DNA of 5,932 bases from an uncultured beta proteobacterium (GCA_903843315.1 CAIMPQ010000176.1:1-5932); one strand, 5' to 3'; numbered from the stretch's first letter, positions 1 to 5,894 are shown. Notes: generated by a model from the sequence alone, not told the origin. A program made the numbers and translations.

Positions 1-254
1 ACCCCTGCGGTGCCACCCACACCACGAAAATTAGGGCGGACGCTTACGTAACCAAGTTGATTAAAAGCACGGGCCATAGTCTGGGCAACTTTGTTATCCA
101 TTGTGCCGCCCATGAGCGGGTGTGGATGCGCGACTAAAGCTAAGCCACGAACCACAAATGAAGGATCATTTTTTAATTCATCTGGAAGGTCAATGGATAT
201 TTCCATTAAGCCAACAATGCCATCAATCTGAATTACTTTGGTACGGCTATTCAT
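1..254 (-). CDS. Alpha/beta hydrolase, COG2945-type (N-terminal 84 codons, cut by window edge)
   Basis: This reading frame opens with ATG at 252-254 on the minus strand and stays open to base 1, giving 84 complete codons. Residues 43-55 read HPHPLMGGTMDNK and residues 73-84 read RPNFRGVGGTAG. In the COG2945 family of predicted alpha/beta hydrolases these are the oxyanion-loop strand and the following strand and turn. The nucleophile elbow (GxSxG) and the other catalytic residues would lie beyond the left edge, so activity cannot be judged and the substrate is unknown. The protein has no signal peptide and should be cytoplasmic. It starts 24 bases after the ferredoxin stop, with only a weak purine stretch (GAAAG) upstream, so it is probably co-transcribed with the ferredoxin and VanZ genes. 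Family assignment is firm; function is not. Confidence 0.85.
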   Translation of the reverse strand, partial: MNSRTKVIQIDGIVGLMEISIDLPDELKNDPSFVVRGLALVAHPHPLMGGTMDNKVAQTMARAFNQLGYVSVRPNFRGVGGTAG

Positions 255-278
255 GAGAAAACTTTCAACAATAAAACA

Positions 279-587
279 CTATGCCAACTGCAGACGCTCT
301 ACTGGACGTCCTTCAATTAAATGGGACTGAATAATTTCTTCAACATCCTCTTGATCTACCATGGTGTACCAAATACCATCAGGATAAATCACCATTACTG
401 GGCCATCGGCACAATGATCTAAACACCCCGCTTTGTTAACGCGAACCTTCCCGGAGCCAGCAAGACCAAGTTCTTTAACTCTTTTTTTTGCATATTCAAA
501 TAATGCAAATGCATTATGGCGATCGCAACAATCTTCGCCATTGCTACGCTGATTTAAACAAAAAAATAGGTGATGTGAAAAGCTCAT
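279..587 (-). CDS. Thioredoxin-like [2Fe-2S] ferredoxin (COG3411)
   Basis: The 102-residue protein matches in size and cysteine layout the thioredoxin-fold [2Fe-2S] ferredoxins typified by Aquifex aeolicus Fd4, which are related to the NuoE subunit of complex I. Probable cluster ligands are Cys10, Cys20 or Cys21, Cys55 and Cys59, the last two in the typical GCLDHC segment. HHLFFCLNQR at the start and GPVMVIYPDGIWY at 62-74 are also family-like. It should be a small cytoplasmic electron carrier; its redox partners are not known and none is evident nearby. The adjacent Cys20-Cys21 pair leaves the second ligand ambiguous. It lies 16 bases after the VanZ-like gene and 24 before the hydrolase. No Shine-Dalgarno sequence precedes the ATG; instead TATAAT followed by six T residues directly abuts it, so it may also be made from its own leaderless transcript. 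Confidence 0.9.
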   Translation of the reverse strand: MSFSHHLFFCLNQRSNGEDCCDRHNAFALFEYAKKRVKELGLAGSGKVRVNKAGCLDHCADGPVMVIYPDGIWYTMVDQEDVEEIIQSHLIEGRPVERLQLA

Positions 588-593
588 AAAAAA

Positions 594-599
594 ATTATA
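594..599 (-). promoter_or_regulatory. Possible -10 box TATAAT for leaderless ferredoxin mRNA
   Basis: On the minus strand a perfect TATAAT is followed by exactly six bases (all T) and then the ferredoxin ATG. Transcription starting seven bases past the hexamer would begin at the A of the start codon. No convincing -35 box is seen at 16-18 bases. The A/T-rich setting makes a chance TATAAT more likely than elsewhere. Confidence 0.4.
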
Positions 600-603
600 T
601 TCG

Positions 604-1701
604 TCAATGCTTTGGTTTAATTTCTACGGTATGGTTTTGGAACATCCAAATCAATGCAATAGGTAACCATACCACTGAAACCCATTGCATCAACTCGTTG
701 AAGTGCAATAAGCGGCCTTGATGCCAATGGCGTAAATTCATAATGAAATAGGGGTTATCGGGCAGCACATTGATCGCAACAGTGACAACGATCAAACAAA
801 ATAGCGCCATCCAAAACTTAGTTCTTTGCCTCAATCTCAAGGCCCACCGCAATGAGATGCTGGCCAGCACCATTCCCCATAACGCTCCGGCGGTCAGCCA
901 TATCAAACTGAATTCCCCGCCAAATTGGAGTGCAGTAAAGAAAGTCTTCATCACTACAGTTAAGCAGAGTAGTCCATTTAAGATCCGCCATTGAGGGGCC
1001 TTTGTCCTTAAGCCCAATGAAAGCAGCAAGGCAACACCAAGCCAACAAAGCGCCGTGATGAATGTCTCTTGCACTACTTGATTGATAACCAGCGTCCCCC
1101 AATCAATTGAACCAAAAATGGCATGTCCCCATACACCCGTGCCAAGCCAAGAACTTTGAGGATAAATTTGCGACCAGGGAAATAATAAGAAAAGAGCGCA
1201 CGCAGCCCAATTTAAGCCAAACCACTGATCAAAACGGCGGCGAATAGCACTGCCTGACAACCATTGTGGGCCTAGTGGAATAGCGAGCAATCCGCCCAAT
1301 AAGCCTCCAAATACATTGGCCCACCAGTCCATCGAGCTGGGAATACGGGTAGGCAACCAAGATTGCAAGGTTTCCACACTAAATGCCAATAAAGCACTAA
1401 GTCCAATAGCGATGCTGAGGGCTACAAAATTACGCCAACGTGGATAGGCAGCAAAAACCAATAGAAATCCAAATGGAATATAGGCCAGAATGTTGACAGA
1501 AACATCAAATAGCGTAATAAAACGGGGTAAAGGGGCATCTAACCAGGCTGCGGCTGATATCCCATTACGAAAATCAAAATCAAAGGGATTCAGGCTCACG
1601 TAAATGATCAAGAGCGCATAGCTCAGACTCATAGCGCGGGCAAGTGGCATGGCCTGAAGAGGCCAAACAAACTTGTGGGGACGCTGATCTTTTTGATCCA
1701 T
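604..1701 (-). CDS. VanZ-family integral membrane protein, long form
   Basis: The 365-residue protein is strongly hydrophobic, with roughly nine or ten membrane segments by eye. The N-terminal half carries the VanZ domain: NILAYIPFGFLL at about 70-81, ETLQSWLPTR at 110-119 and DWWANVFGGLLGG at 125-137. Conserved polar positions Asn70, Glu110, Gln113, Arg119, Asp125 and Asn129 are all present. VanZ itself, a teicoplanin-resistance accessory protein, is only about 160 residues; this protein adds some 200 residues of further membrane segments, ending with a HFNELMQWVSVVWLP-like segment. A resistance role should not be assumed, and the function of such long chromosomal VanZ homologues is unknown to me. 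It is first in a leftward set with the ferredoxin and hydrolase, diverging from birA across 37 bases. I chose the first ATG because the next methionines (18 and 24) lie at the edge of the first membrane segment. Confidence 0.88.
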   Translation of the reverse strand: MDQKDQRPHKFVWPLQAMPLARAMSLSYALLIIYVSLNPFDFDFRNGISAAAWLDAPLPRFITLFDVSVNILAYIPFGFLLVFAAYPRWRNFVALSIAIGLSALLAFSVETLQSWLPTRIPSSMDWWANVFGGLLGGLLAIPLGPQWLSGSAIRRRFDQWFGLNWAACALFLLFPWSQIYPQSSWLGTGVWGHAIFGSIDWGTLVINQVVQETFITALCWLGVALLLSLGLRTKAPQWRILNGLLCLTVVMKTFFTALQFGGEFSLIWLTAGALWGMVLASISLRWALRLRQRTKFWMALFCLIVVTVAINVLPDNPYFIMNLRHWHQGRLLHFNELMQWVSVVWLPIALIWMFQNHTVEIKPKH

Positions 1702-1707
1702 CCCACA

Positions 1708-1713
1708 ATTCTA
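1708..1713 (-). promoter_or_regulatory. Possible -10 box TAGAAT for the VanZ-like gene
   Basis: TAGAAT on the minus strand differs from TATAAT at one position and ends exactly six bases before the VanZ-like ATG, so a typical start point would coincide with the A of ATG. The six bases (TGTGGG) include a G run too close to the ATG to be a normal Shine-Dalgarno sequence. I see no good -35 match. Confidence 0.35.
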
Positions 1714-1723
1714 GGTCAGACCT
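1713..1723. promoter_or_regulatory. 11-bp palindrome AGGTCAGACCT between divergent -10 boxes
   Basis: AGGTC and GACCT form a perfect inverted repeat around a single central base. It sits between the possible -10 box of the VanZ-like gene, which it touches at 1713, and that of birA. The position would suit an operator acting on both genes, but the repeat is short, no regulator gene is nearby, and it could be chance. Confidence 0.25.
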
Positions 1724-1726
1724 TTC

Positions 1727-1732
1727 TACAAT
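1727..1732 (+). promoter_or_regulatory. Possible -10 box TACAAT for birA
   Basis: TACAAT differs from TATAAT at one position and is followed by six bases (GGCGAA) and the birA ATG, so a start point seven bases downstream would fall on the A of ATG. No good -35 box is visible. GGCGA could alternatively act as a very weak ribosome-binding site on a longer transcript. Confidence 0.35.
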
Positions 1733-1738
1733 GGCGAA

Positions 1739-2539
1739 ATGACTGCCAATTGCATCCTTGAACGTGTTGCCGAAACTAGATCTACCAATGATGACCTTTT
1801 GGAGCGCTGGCGGGCTGGGCAGCTCATTGATCCAATCGCCCGCATCGCCCACAAACAAACTGCCGGTAAGGGCCGGGCTGGGCGTACATGGCTCGCCAAC
1901 CCAGAAGACTCAATCTGCTTTTCCCTGGCCTTTCCATTTAAAAGAAGTCCAGCCGAACTTACTGGATTGAGCCTACTAGTCGGATTAGCGGTTATTTCTG
2001 GCATCGCACAAGCCTGTGGACTGGATGAAGAAGTGTTACACGAAAGGGGCATGCGGCTAAAGTGGCCTAACGACTTACTATTGAATGGATCTAAGCTTGG
2101 AGGCATTTTGATAGAAGGGGGTCAAGCAAAATCAAGCGAACCCACTTGGATGATTATTGGTATCGGGATTAACTTGCGCAATGCCAATGCAATTGAAGCT
2201 AGCTTAAGTAATCTGACTGGATTGAAAATTGCTTCGCTTGATCAAGTGCTGCAACCACCATCAAAGTTTCCTGATATGGAATACCTTTGGCTAAAAATCG
2301 TTTCTGCTCTAGAGCATCACCTGAACGAATTTGATCGCCATGGCTTCGACCTTTTTGAAGCTCAATGGAAGAAGTGGGATGCCTATAAAGATCAAGCTGT
2401 ATGCATCTCTGGCACAGGCCAGGATCCGCTATATGGCGTTGCAAAAGGCATAGACCACACCGGTGCACTACTATTGCAGCAAGAAAATACAACGATTGCC
2501 ATTCATGCTGGCGATGTTTCTTTAAGAGTTCAATCATGA
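1739..2539 (+). CDS. birA: Biotin--[acetyl-CoA-carboxylase] ligase, no DNA-binding domain
   Basis: BirA activates biotin to biotinyl-5'-AMP with ATP and transfers it to the lysine of the biotin carboxyl carrier protein of acetyl-CoA carboxylase, in the cytoplasm. The 266-residue protein shows STN at 15-17, the biotin and adenylate loop GKGRAGRTW at 43-51, KWPND at 108-112, KLGGILIE at 119-126 and GIGINL at 141-146; a small C-terminal SH3-like domain covers about 220-266. It lacks the N-terminal winged helix of the E. coli protein (321 residues), so it is a ligase that should not act as the biotin-operon repressor. An upstream ATG at 1731 runs into a stop after three codons, so 1739 is the natural start. 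The stop overlaps the coaX start (ATGA), indicating one transcript and coupled translation. Confidence 0.95.
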   Translation: MTANCILERVAETRSTNDDLLERWRAGQLIDPIARIAHKQTAGKGRAGRTWLANPEDSICFSLAFPFKRSPAELTGLSLLVGLAVISGIAQACGLDEEVLHERGMRLKWPNDLLLNGSKLGGILIEGGQAKSSEPTWMIIGIGINLRNANAIEASLSNLTGLKIASLDQVLQPPSKFPDMEYLWLKIVSALEHHLNEFDRHGFDLFEAQWKKWDAYKDQAVCISGTGQDPLYGVAKGIDHTGALLLQQENTTIAIHAGDVSLRVQS

Positions 2540-3348
2540 GTCTTTACTTATTATTTGACGTTGGCAATACGCGCCTCAAATGGGCTGCGGTTGAATCGTC
2601 GCAACAGCCATCAGATCGGCAAAAAAAGTTGTGGGCCTACTCTGGATCCATTAGTAGTAAATCTTTAACGTCCCCTGAACATAGAGCAGAGCTGGCCGAT
2701 TACATCGCCAAAACTCTGCCCAAGCCAGATGTCATTGGCTTTAGTTGCGTGGCTGGCAAAGACGCTATTGAAAATCTCAAATCCCTTTTTCCACAATGGA
2801 GTGATGTTTCCTGGAAACAGCTCAGTGGCAACACGGAACACGCCGGCGTTCGCACCCTTTATCAAGATCCTAGTCAGCTAGGCTCAGACCGATGGGCTGC
2901 CGTCATTGGCGCACGCGCCCTATCAAGTACCAACACCTTAATCATTAATGCTGGAACGGCCACGACCATTGATTTGCTTGGCTCAAATGGTGTGCACTAT
3001 GGTGGATGGATATTACCTGGACTCGAACTGATGCAGAGAAGCCTAGAAGGGAATACTGCACAACTACCTCTGGCTGTCCGTGGTGATCTCAATCAAGACT
3101 TTGGCTTATCTACCAATGATGCCATTATTGGTGGGTGCGACGCTGCTCAAGTTGGTGCGATCCAATATGCCATTCAATTAGCAAAAGAAATGAATCATCC
3201 AGTTGAAAGAGTTTGGATCGATGGGGGTAACGCCAATATTTTGGTAAATGAGATGCATCGTTCTCCGGCAGCAGGTTCAATCGTCATTGAATCCACTGAG
3301 GGCTTGGTTCTCCGAGGCATTTGGGCCTGGTTATTGCAGAACCTTTAA
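2536..3348 (+). CDS. coaX: Type III pantothenate kinase
   Basis: CoaX phosphorylates pantothenate with ATP to 4'-phosphopantothenate, the first step of coenzyme A synthesis; type III enzymes need a monovalent cation such as potassium and generally escape CoA feedback inhibition (family knowledge). The 270-residue protein has the ASKHA-fold phosphate loop DVGNTRLKW at 8-16, LGSDRWAA at 115-122 with the probable catalytic Asp118, GTATTID at 140-146, and GGWILPGLELM with a following DGGNA motif. The frame stays open upstream to an ATG at 2401, but that would add 45 residues unlike the family and overlap birA deeply. ATG 2536 places DVGNT at the normal N-terminal position, overlaps the birA stop as ATGA, and has a modest AAGAG about eight bases upstream. 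This family includes Bordetella Baf, a CoaX-type protein also linked to birA, as I recall. Confidence 0.95.
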   Translation: MSLYLLFDVGNTRLKWAAVESSQQPSDRQKKLWAYSGSISSKSLTSPEHRAELADYIAKTLPKPDVIGFSCVAGKDAIENLKSLFPQWSDVSWKQLSGNTEHAGVRTLYQDPSQLGSDRWAAVIGARALSSTNTLIINAGTATTIDLLGSNGVHYGGWILPGLELMQRSLEGNTAQLPLAVRGDLNQDFGLSTNDAIIGGCDAAQVGAIQYAIQLAKEMNHPVERVWIDGGNANILVNEMHRSPAAGSIVIESTEGLVLRGIWAWLLQNL

Positions 3349-3833
3349 GAACGGATCTTGCCCAGCAGGCTTGTGGTGGAACGCTCATAAAGAAATGGAA
3401 TGGCAACCGCTTTGCCTCCCCAACTTTTGACTAAATGCGCTTCTGCCAAGGCATCAATTTCATAATCACCGCCTTTGACATAAATGTCCGGGCGAATTTG
3501 CTCAATCAAGTTGACTGGAGTTTGTTCAGTAAAGAGCACTGTCATATCAACACTCTCAAGAGCAGCTAGTAGGGCCTGACGATCAGCCTCTGAGTTGATT
3601 GGTCTGTCATCGCCTTTGCCCAGCATTTTTACTGAAGCATCTGAATTCACGCCAACCACTAAGCTTCCACCGAGAGCGCGCGCTTGAGCTAAATAGCTGG
3701 CATGTCCACGGTGCAAGATATCGAACACCCCATTAGTAAATACCAAAGGTCTTGGAAGCTTTGCAAGACGGACTGTAAGCTGATCCAAAGGGCAAACTTT
3801 AGATTCAAAAGAAGGTGGGGATAAAGAACTCAT
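3345..3833 (-). CDS. rfaE2: D-glycero-beta-D-manno-heptose 1-phosphate adenylyltransferase
   Basis: This enzyme transfers AMP from ATP to D-glycero-beta-D-manno-heptose 1-phosphate, giving ADP-heptose for the lipopolysaccharide inner core (also called HldC). The 162-residue protein is a single nucleotidyltransferase domain equivalent to the C-terminal half of E. coli HldE. The split arrangement implies a separate kinase (HldA/RfaE1) elsewhere in the genome. Visible motifs are FTNGVFDILHRGHASYL at 32-48, containing HxGH at 41-44, GVNSD at 61-65, RPIN at 77-80, KGGDY at 120-124, and ERSTTSLLGKI at 150-160 matching the family STT segment. Its stop codon shares TTAA with the coaX stop on the other strand. 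The first ATG is used; it has no strong Shine-Dalgarno sequence, but a TAATAT box lies six bases before it. Confidence 0.93.
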   Translation of the reverse strand: MSSLSPPSFESKVCPLDQLTVRLAKLPRPLVFTNGVFDILHRGHASYLAQARALGGSLVVGVNSDASVKMLGKGDDRPINSEADRQALLAALESVDMTVLFTEQTPVNLIEQIRPDIYVKGGDYEIDALAEAHLVKSWGGKAVAIPFLYERSTTSLLGKIRS

Positions 3834-3839
3834 GGCTCA

Positions 3840-3845
3840 ATATTA
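3840..3845 (-). promoter_or_regulatory. Possible -10 box TAATAT for rfaE2
   Basis: On the minus strand TAATAT is followed by six bases (TGAGCC) and the rfaE2 ATG, the same geometry as at the VanZ-like, ferredoxin and birA starts. It matches TATAAT at four of six positions, including the key first A and last T. A second TAATAT at 3869-3874, with TTCAAG 16 bases upstream of it, is an alternative that would give a normal leader. Confidence 0.3.
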
Positions 3846-3914
3846 ATGGCATTAGGCACAGTCCAGCGATATTACCCAGAATGTCTTAGACTTGAAGCAC
3901 TAACAATTCAATAA

Positions 3915-3921
3915 AAGAAGG
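3915..3921 (+). promoter_or_regulatory. Strong Shine-Dalgarno sequence AAGAAGG of gpx
   Basis: AAGAAGG ends six bases before the ATG at 3928, which is good spacing and fixes that start. It is one of the clearest ribosome-binding sites in the window. The rest of the 94-bp gap (3834-3927) is A/T-rich and contains no promoter for gpx that I can call with confidence. Confidence 0.75.
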
Positions 3922-3927
3922 CGCTTT

Positions 3928-4509
3928 ATGCCCCACGAGATAACCCGCCGAGTAATTACTTGGGTTTTTACCCTGCTTGCCTTTCTATCTGGTGCGCAAG
4001 TTGTCAATGCGGCGCCTAGCTGTAGCCCCCTGCTATCCCAGACTTTCCCCCGTCTGCAGGATGAGGCACCTCAAAATCTCTGCCAATACCAGGGTAAAGT
4101 GATCCTCGTTGTGAATACCGCCAGCTTTTGTGGCTTTACTAGCCAATATGAAGGTCTTGAAAAGGTCTATGCGAAATACAAAGATCAGGGCTTCGTAGTT
4201 TTGGGATTTCCCTCAAATGATTTTGGCCAACAAGAACCTGGAAGTAATAAAGAAATTGCTGATTTTTGTAAAAATACCTATGACGTGAAATTCCCGATGT
4301 TTGCAAAGAGTTCCGTCTCGGGAAATAACCCTAACCCCCTCTTTAAGATGTTGATTGCTAAAACTGGCACAACACCAAAATGGAACTTCTATAAATATCT
4401 GATTGACCGTAATGGGAATGTCATTGACTCCTACGGTAGCATGACCAAACCAACTAGTAACAGCCTCACTAGTGAAATTGAGAAGCTCTTGGGAGAAAAA
4501 TCCCAGTGA
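3928..4509 (+). CDS. Exported glutathione peroxidase family protein (thiol peroxidase)
   Basis: The family reduces hydrogen peroxide and organic or lipid hydroperoxides; bacterial cysteine forms often use thioredoxin-type donors rather than glutathione. The 193-residue protein starts with an apparent Sec signal peptide: basic ends near Arg7-Arg8, a hydrophobic stretch at about 9-23, and likely cleavage after VNA at 26-28, implying a periplasmic enzyme. The mature part has the peroxidatic site NTASFCGFTSQYEGLE with Cys68, PSNDFGQQEPGS with Gln102, and WNFYKYL with Trp152 and Asn153, completing the catalytic tetrad. Two further cysteines, Cys32 and Cys52, precede the core domain, and Cys114 follows it in EIADFCKNTY. 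It opens a rightward group, overlapping the flavoprotein start by four bases (GTGA). Its reductant in the periplasm cannot be told from the sequence. Confidence 0.92.
   Translation: MPHEITRRVITWVFTLLAFLSGAQVVNAAPSCSPLLSQTFPRLQDEAPQNLCQYQGKVILVVNTASFCGFTSQYEGLEKVYAKYKDQGFVVLGFPSNDFGQQEPGSNKEIADFCKNTYDVKFPMFAKSSVSGNNPNPLFKMLIAKTGTTPKWNFYKYLIDRNGNVIDSYGSMTKPTSNSLTSEIEKLLGEKSQ
4490..4505 (+). promoter_or_regulatory. Hairpin covering the ribosome-binding site of the FAD oxidoreductase gene
   Basis: TGGGA at 4490-4494 pairs perfectly with TCCCA at 4501-4505 across a six-base GAAAAA loop, and T4489 could wobble-pair with G4506, the first base of the GTG start. The 5' arm contains most of the only plausible Shine-Dalgarno sequence, GGGAG at 4491-4495. 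Ribosomes finishing gpx (stop at 4507-4509) would melt the stem, giving coupled translation. The stem is short, so the effect may be modest. Confidence 0.45.
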
Positions 4510-5894
4510 TAAAAAAACGTATTGCGATTATTGGGGCCGGTATATCTGGGCTTGGCTGCGCCTATGCCCTAAGACAGCATCCTGAATTCGACATCACCAT
4601 ATACGAGTCGGGCAATCATATTGGTGGCCATAGCAATACCGTTGATTTCAGCTGCGAGCTGAATGGGCAGAAAATCACGCACGGGGTGGACACCGGATTT
4701 TTGGTTTTCAATCGCAAAACCTATCCCCGCCTAGTTCGGCTCTTTGAAGAAATTCAAGCTCCTATAGCCCCCTCTGAAATGTCTTTCTCAGTGTCAATTG
4801 ATACTTCAGAGAAAAATCAAGGGGGTAAAAATATTGAATGGGCTGGAAACGATATCAACTCATTCTTTGGCCAGAGGTCTAATCTGCTATCACCGTCCTT
4901 TTGGCGAATGGCTTACGACATTTTGCGTTTCAATCATCTAGCTACTAAGCTAGCTAAACAGCAAATTGATGCCGGCCATCTTTATAAAGAGCCTAATGAA
5001 AGCATTGCTCACTTCCTAGACCGAAACCGCCTAAGTCAAAGCTTTAGAGAAAATTATTTCCTCCCAATGATTGGTGCGATCTGGTCTTGTTCGGTAGAGC
5101 AAATGCTGGAGTTCCCGATTCAAACGATGGTCCGCTTTTGTCACAACCATGGTTTATTGCAGATCCAAAACCGTCCTCAATGGCTCACTATTCAAGGCGG
5201 TTCACGGGAATACGTTAAGCGCATTCTGGCAGCCCTTGAACCTCATCAGGTCAAGATTATTCGCGAGGCAGTGCAGCGCATTAATGCCCCTCAAGATGGG
5301 ACATCTCAAGTTGAGCTGATTACTCAAGCTGGCTCGGCATTTTTTGACGAAATTGTCATGGCCTGCCATAGCGATCAAACGCTTAACCTGGTTCATGGGA
5401 TTAATCAACAGGCCAGAAATATTTTGGCAGCGATTCCTTATCAAAAGAATCGTGCAATTCTTCATACTGATGTCCATTTTTTACCCAATGAAAAACGCTG
5501 TTGGGCAGCCTGGAACTACACTGCTAAATCAGGCATGAAGCTCTCTTCAAAACAGCATGTCAGCGTCAACTACCTGATCAACCGACTGCAGCCACTTCCT
5601 GAGCTGCTTAAAGATATGCCAATTATCGTTAGTCTAAATCCGGCTACAGAGCCAGACTCCAAGCTGATTCATCAAGAAATTCATTATTCACATCCTGTCT
5701 TTGATATGAGCGCCATTCGAGCGCAAAAAGAATTGCCACTCATTCAAGGCCTATCCTCTATATGGTATTGCGGTGCCTGGACTGGCTTTGGCTTTCATGA
5801 GGATGGCTTACGTTCTGGTGAGCTGGTAGCAGAAGCCTTAATAGAGAGCGTTCGGTCTCCGCAGAAAACCCTTCCCAAACAAGATGCTCAATAA
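4506..5894 (+). CDS. FAD-dependent oxidoreductase, COG2907 (predicted NAD/FAD-binding amine-oxidase-like)
   Basis: The 462-residue protein begins with a Rossmann dinucleotide site: GAGISG at 10-15 and the ribose-binding acidic residue Glu34 in YESGNHIGGHS, with GGHS at 40-43. VDTGFLVFNRKTYP at 61-74 and the C-terminal FAD segment YCGAWTGFGFHEDGLRSG at 421-438 are diagnostic of COG2907, a branch of the amine oxidase and phytoene desaturase superfamily. The reaction is not established for this protein; relatives sit beside DUF1365 proteins and cyclopropane-fatty-acid-synthase-like methyltransferases, suggesting work on membrane fatty acyl chains. There is no signal peptide, so it should be cytoplasmic. 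It starts with GTG inside the gpx stop, with GGGAG ten bases upstream, because no family-consistent ATG exists there. The gene downstream begins on the base after its stop. Confidence 0.9.
   Translation: MIKKRIAIIGAGISGLGCAYALRQHPEFDITIYESGNHIGGHSNTVDFSCELNGQKITHGVDTGFLVFNRKTYPRLVRLFEEIQAPIAPSEMSFSVSIDTSEKNQGGKNIEWAGNDINSFFGQRSNLLSPSFWRMAYDILRFNHLATKLAKQQIDAGHLYKEPNESIAHFLDRNRLSQSFRENYFLPMIGAIWSCSVEQMLEFPIQTMVRFCHNHGLLQIQNRPQWLTIQGGSREYVKRILAALEPHQVKIIREAVQRINAPQDGTSQVELITQAGSAFFDEIVMACHSDQTLNLVHGINQQARNILAAIPYQKNRAILHTDVHFLPNEKRCWAAWNYTAKSGMKLSSKQHVSVNYLINRLQPLPELLKDMPIIVSLNPATEPDSKLIHQEIHYSHPVFDMSAIRAQKELPLIQGLSSIWYCGAWTGFGFHEDGLRSGELVAEALIESVRSPQKTLPKQDAQ

Noticed and set aside
818..1102. 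Leftward open frame of 94 codons inside the VanZ-like gene.
   Set aside because: It lies wholly within the real gene in a different frame, has no family-like motif and no ribosome-binding site; the VanZ-like frame explains the region.
604..1701. Reading the VanZ-like gene as a glycopeptide-resistance determinant.
   Set aside because: There is no vanHAX-type cluster, the protein is twice the length of VanZ, and the host appears Gram-negative; only the domain family is shared.
1731..1742. Three-codon mini-ORF (ATG GCG AAA TGA) whose stop overlaps the birA start.
   Set aside because: Very short sequences like this arise by chance, there is no ribosome-binding site for it, and it would not be transcribed if the birA mRNA starts at its ATG.
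2401..2535. Possible 45-residue N-terminal extension of CoaX from an ATG at 2401.
   Set aside because: The stretch is a shadow of birA in another frame, resembles nothing in the family, and would put the DVGNT phosphate loop far from the N-terminus, where it belongs.
3781..3786. TGATCC upstream of gpx, similar to the -35 element I recall for RpoE-ChrR promoters.
   Set aside because: It lies about 140 bases before gpx inside rfaE2, has no convincing partner -10 box, and the same hexamer occurs at 1694-1699 and 1828-1833 in unrelated places.
4453..4473. Two ACTAGT palindromes 15 bases apart near the end of gpx, with a third at 1975-1980 in birA.
   Set aside because: They encode ordinary residues (Thr-Ser) in the gpx frame and show no repeat structure beyond the hexamer; most likely coincidence.
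4938..4953. Perfect inverted repeat CTAGCT-ACTA-AGCTAG inside the flavoprotein gene.
   Set aside because: It is only six bases per arm, falls inside a well-conserved reading frame, lacks a T tract, and has no plausible role there.
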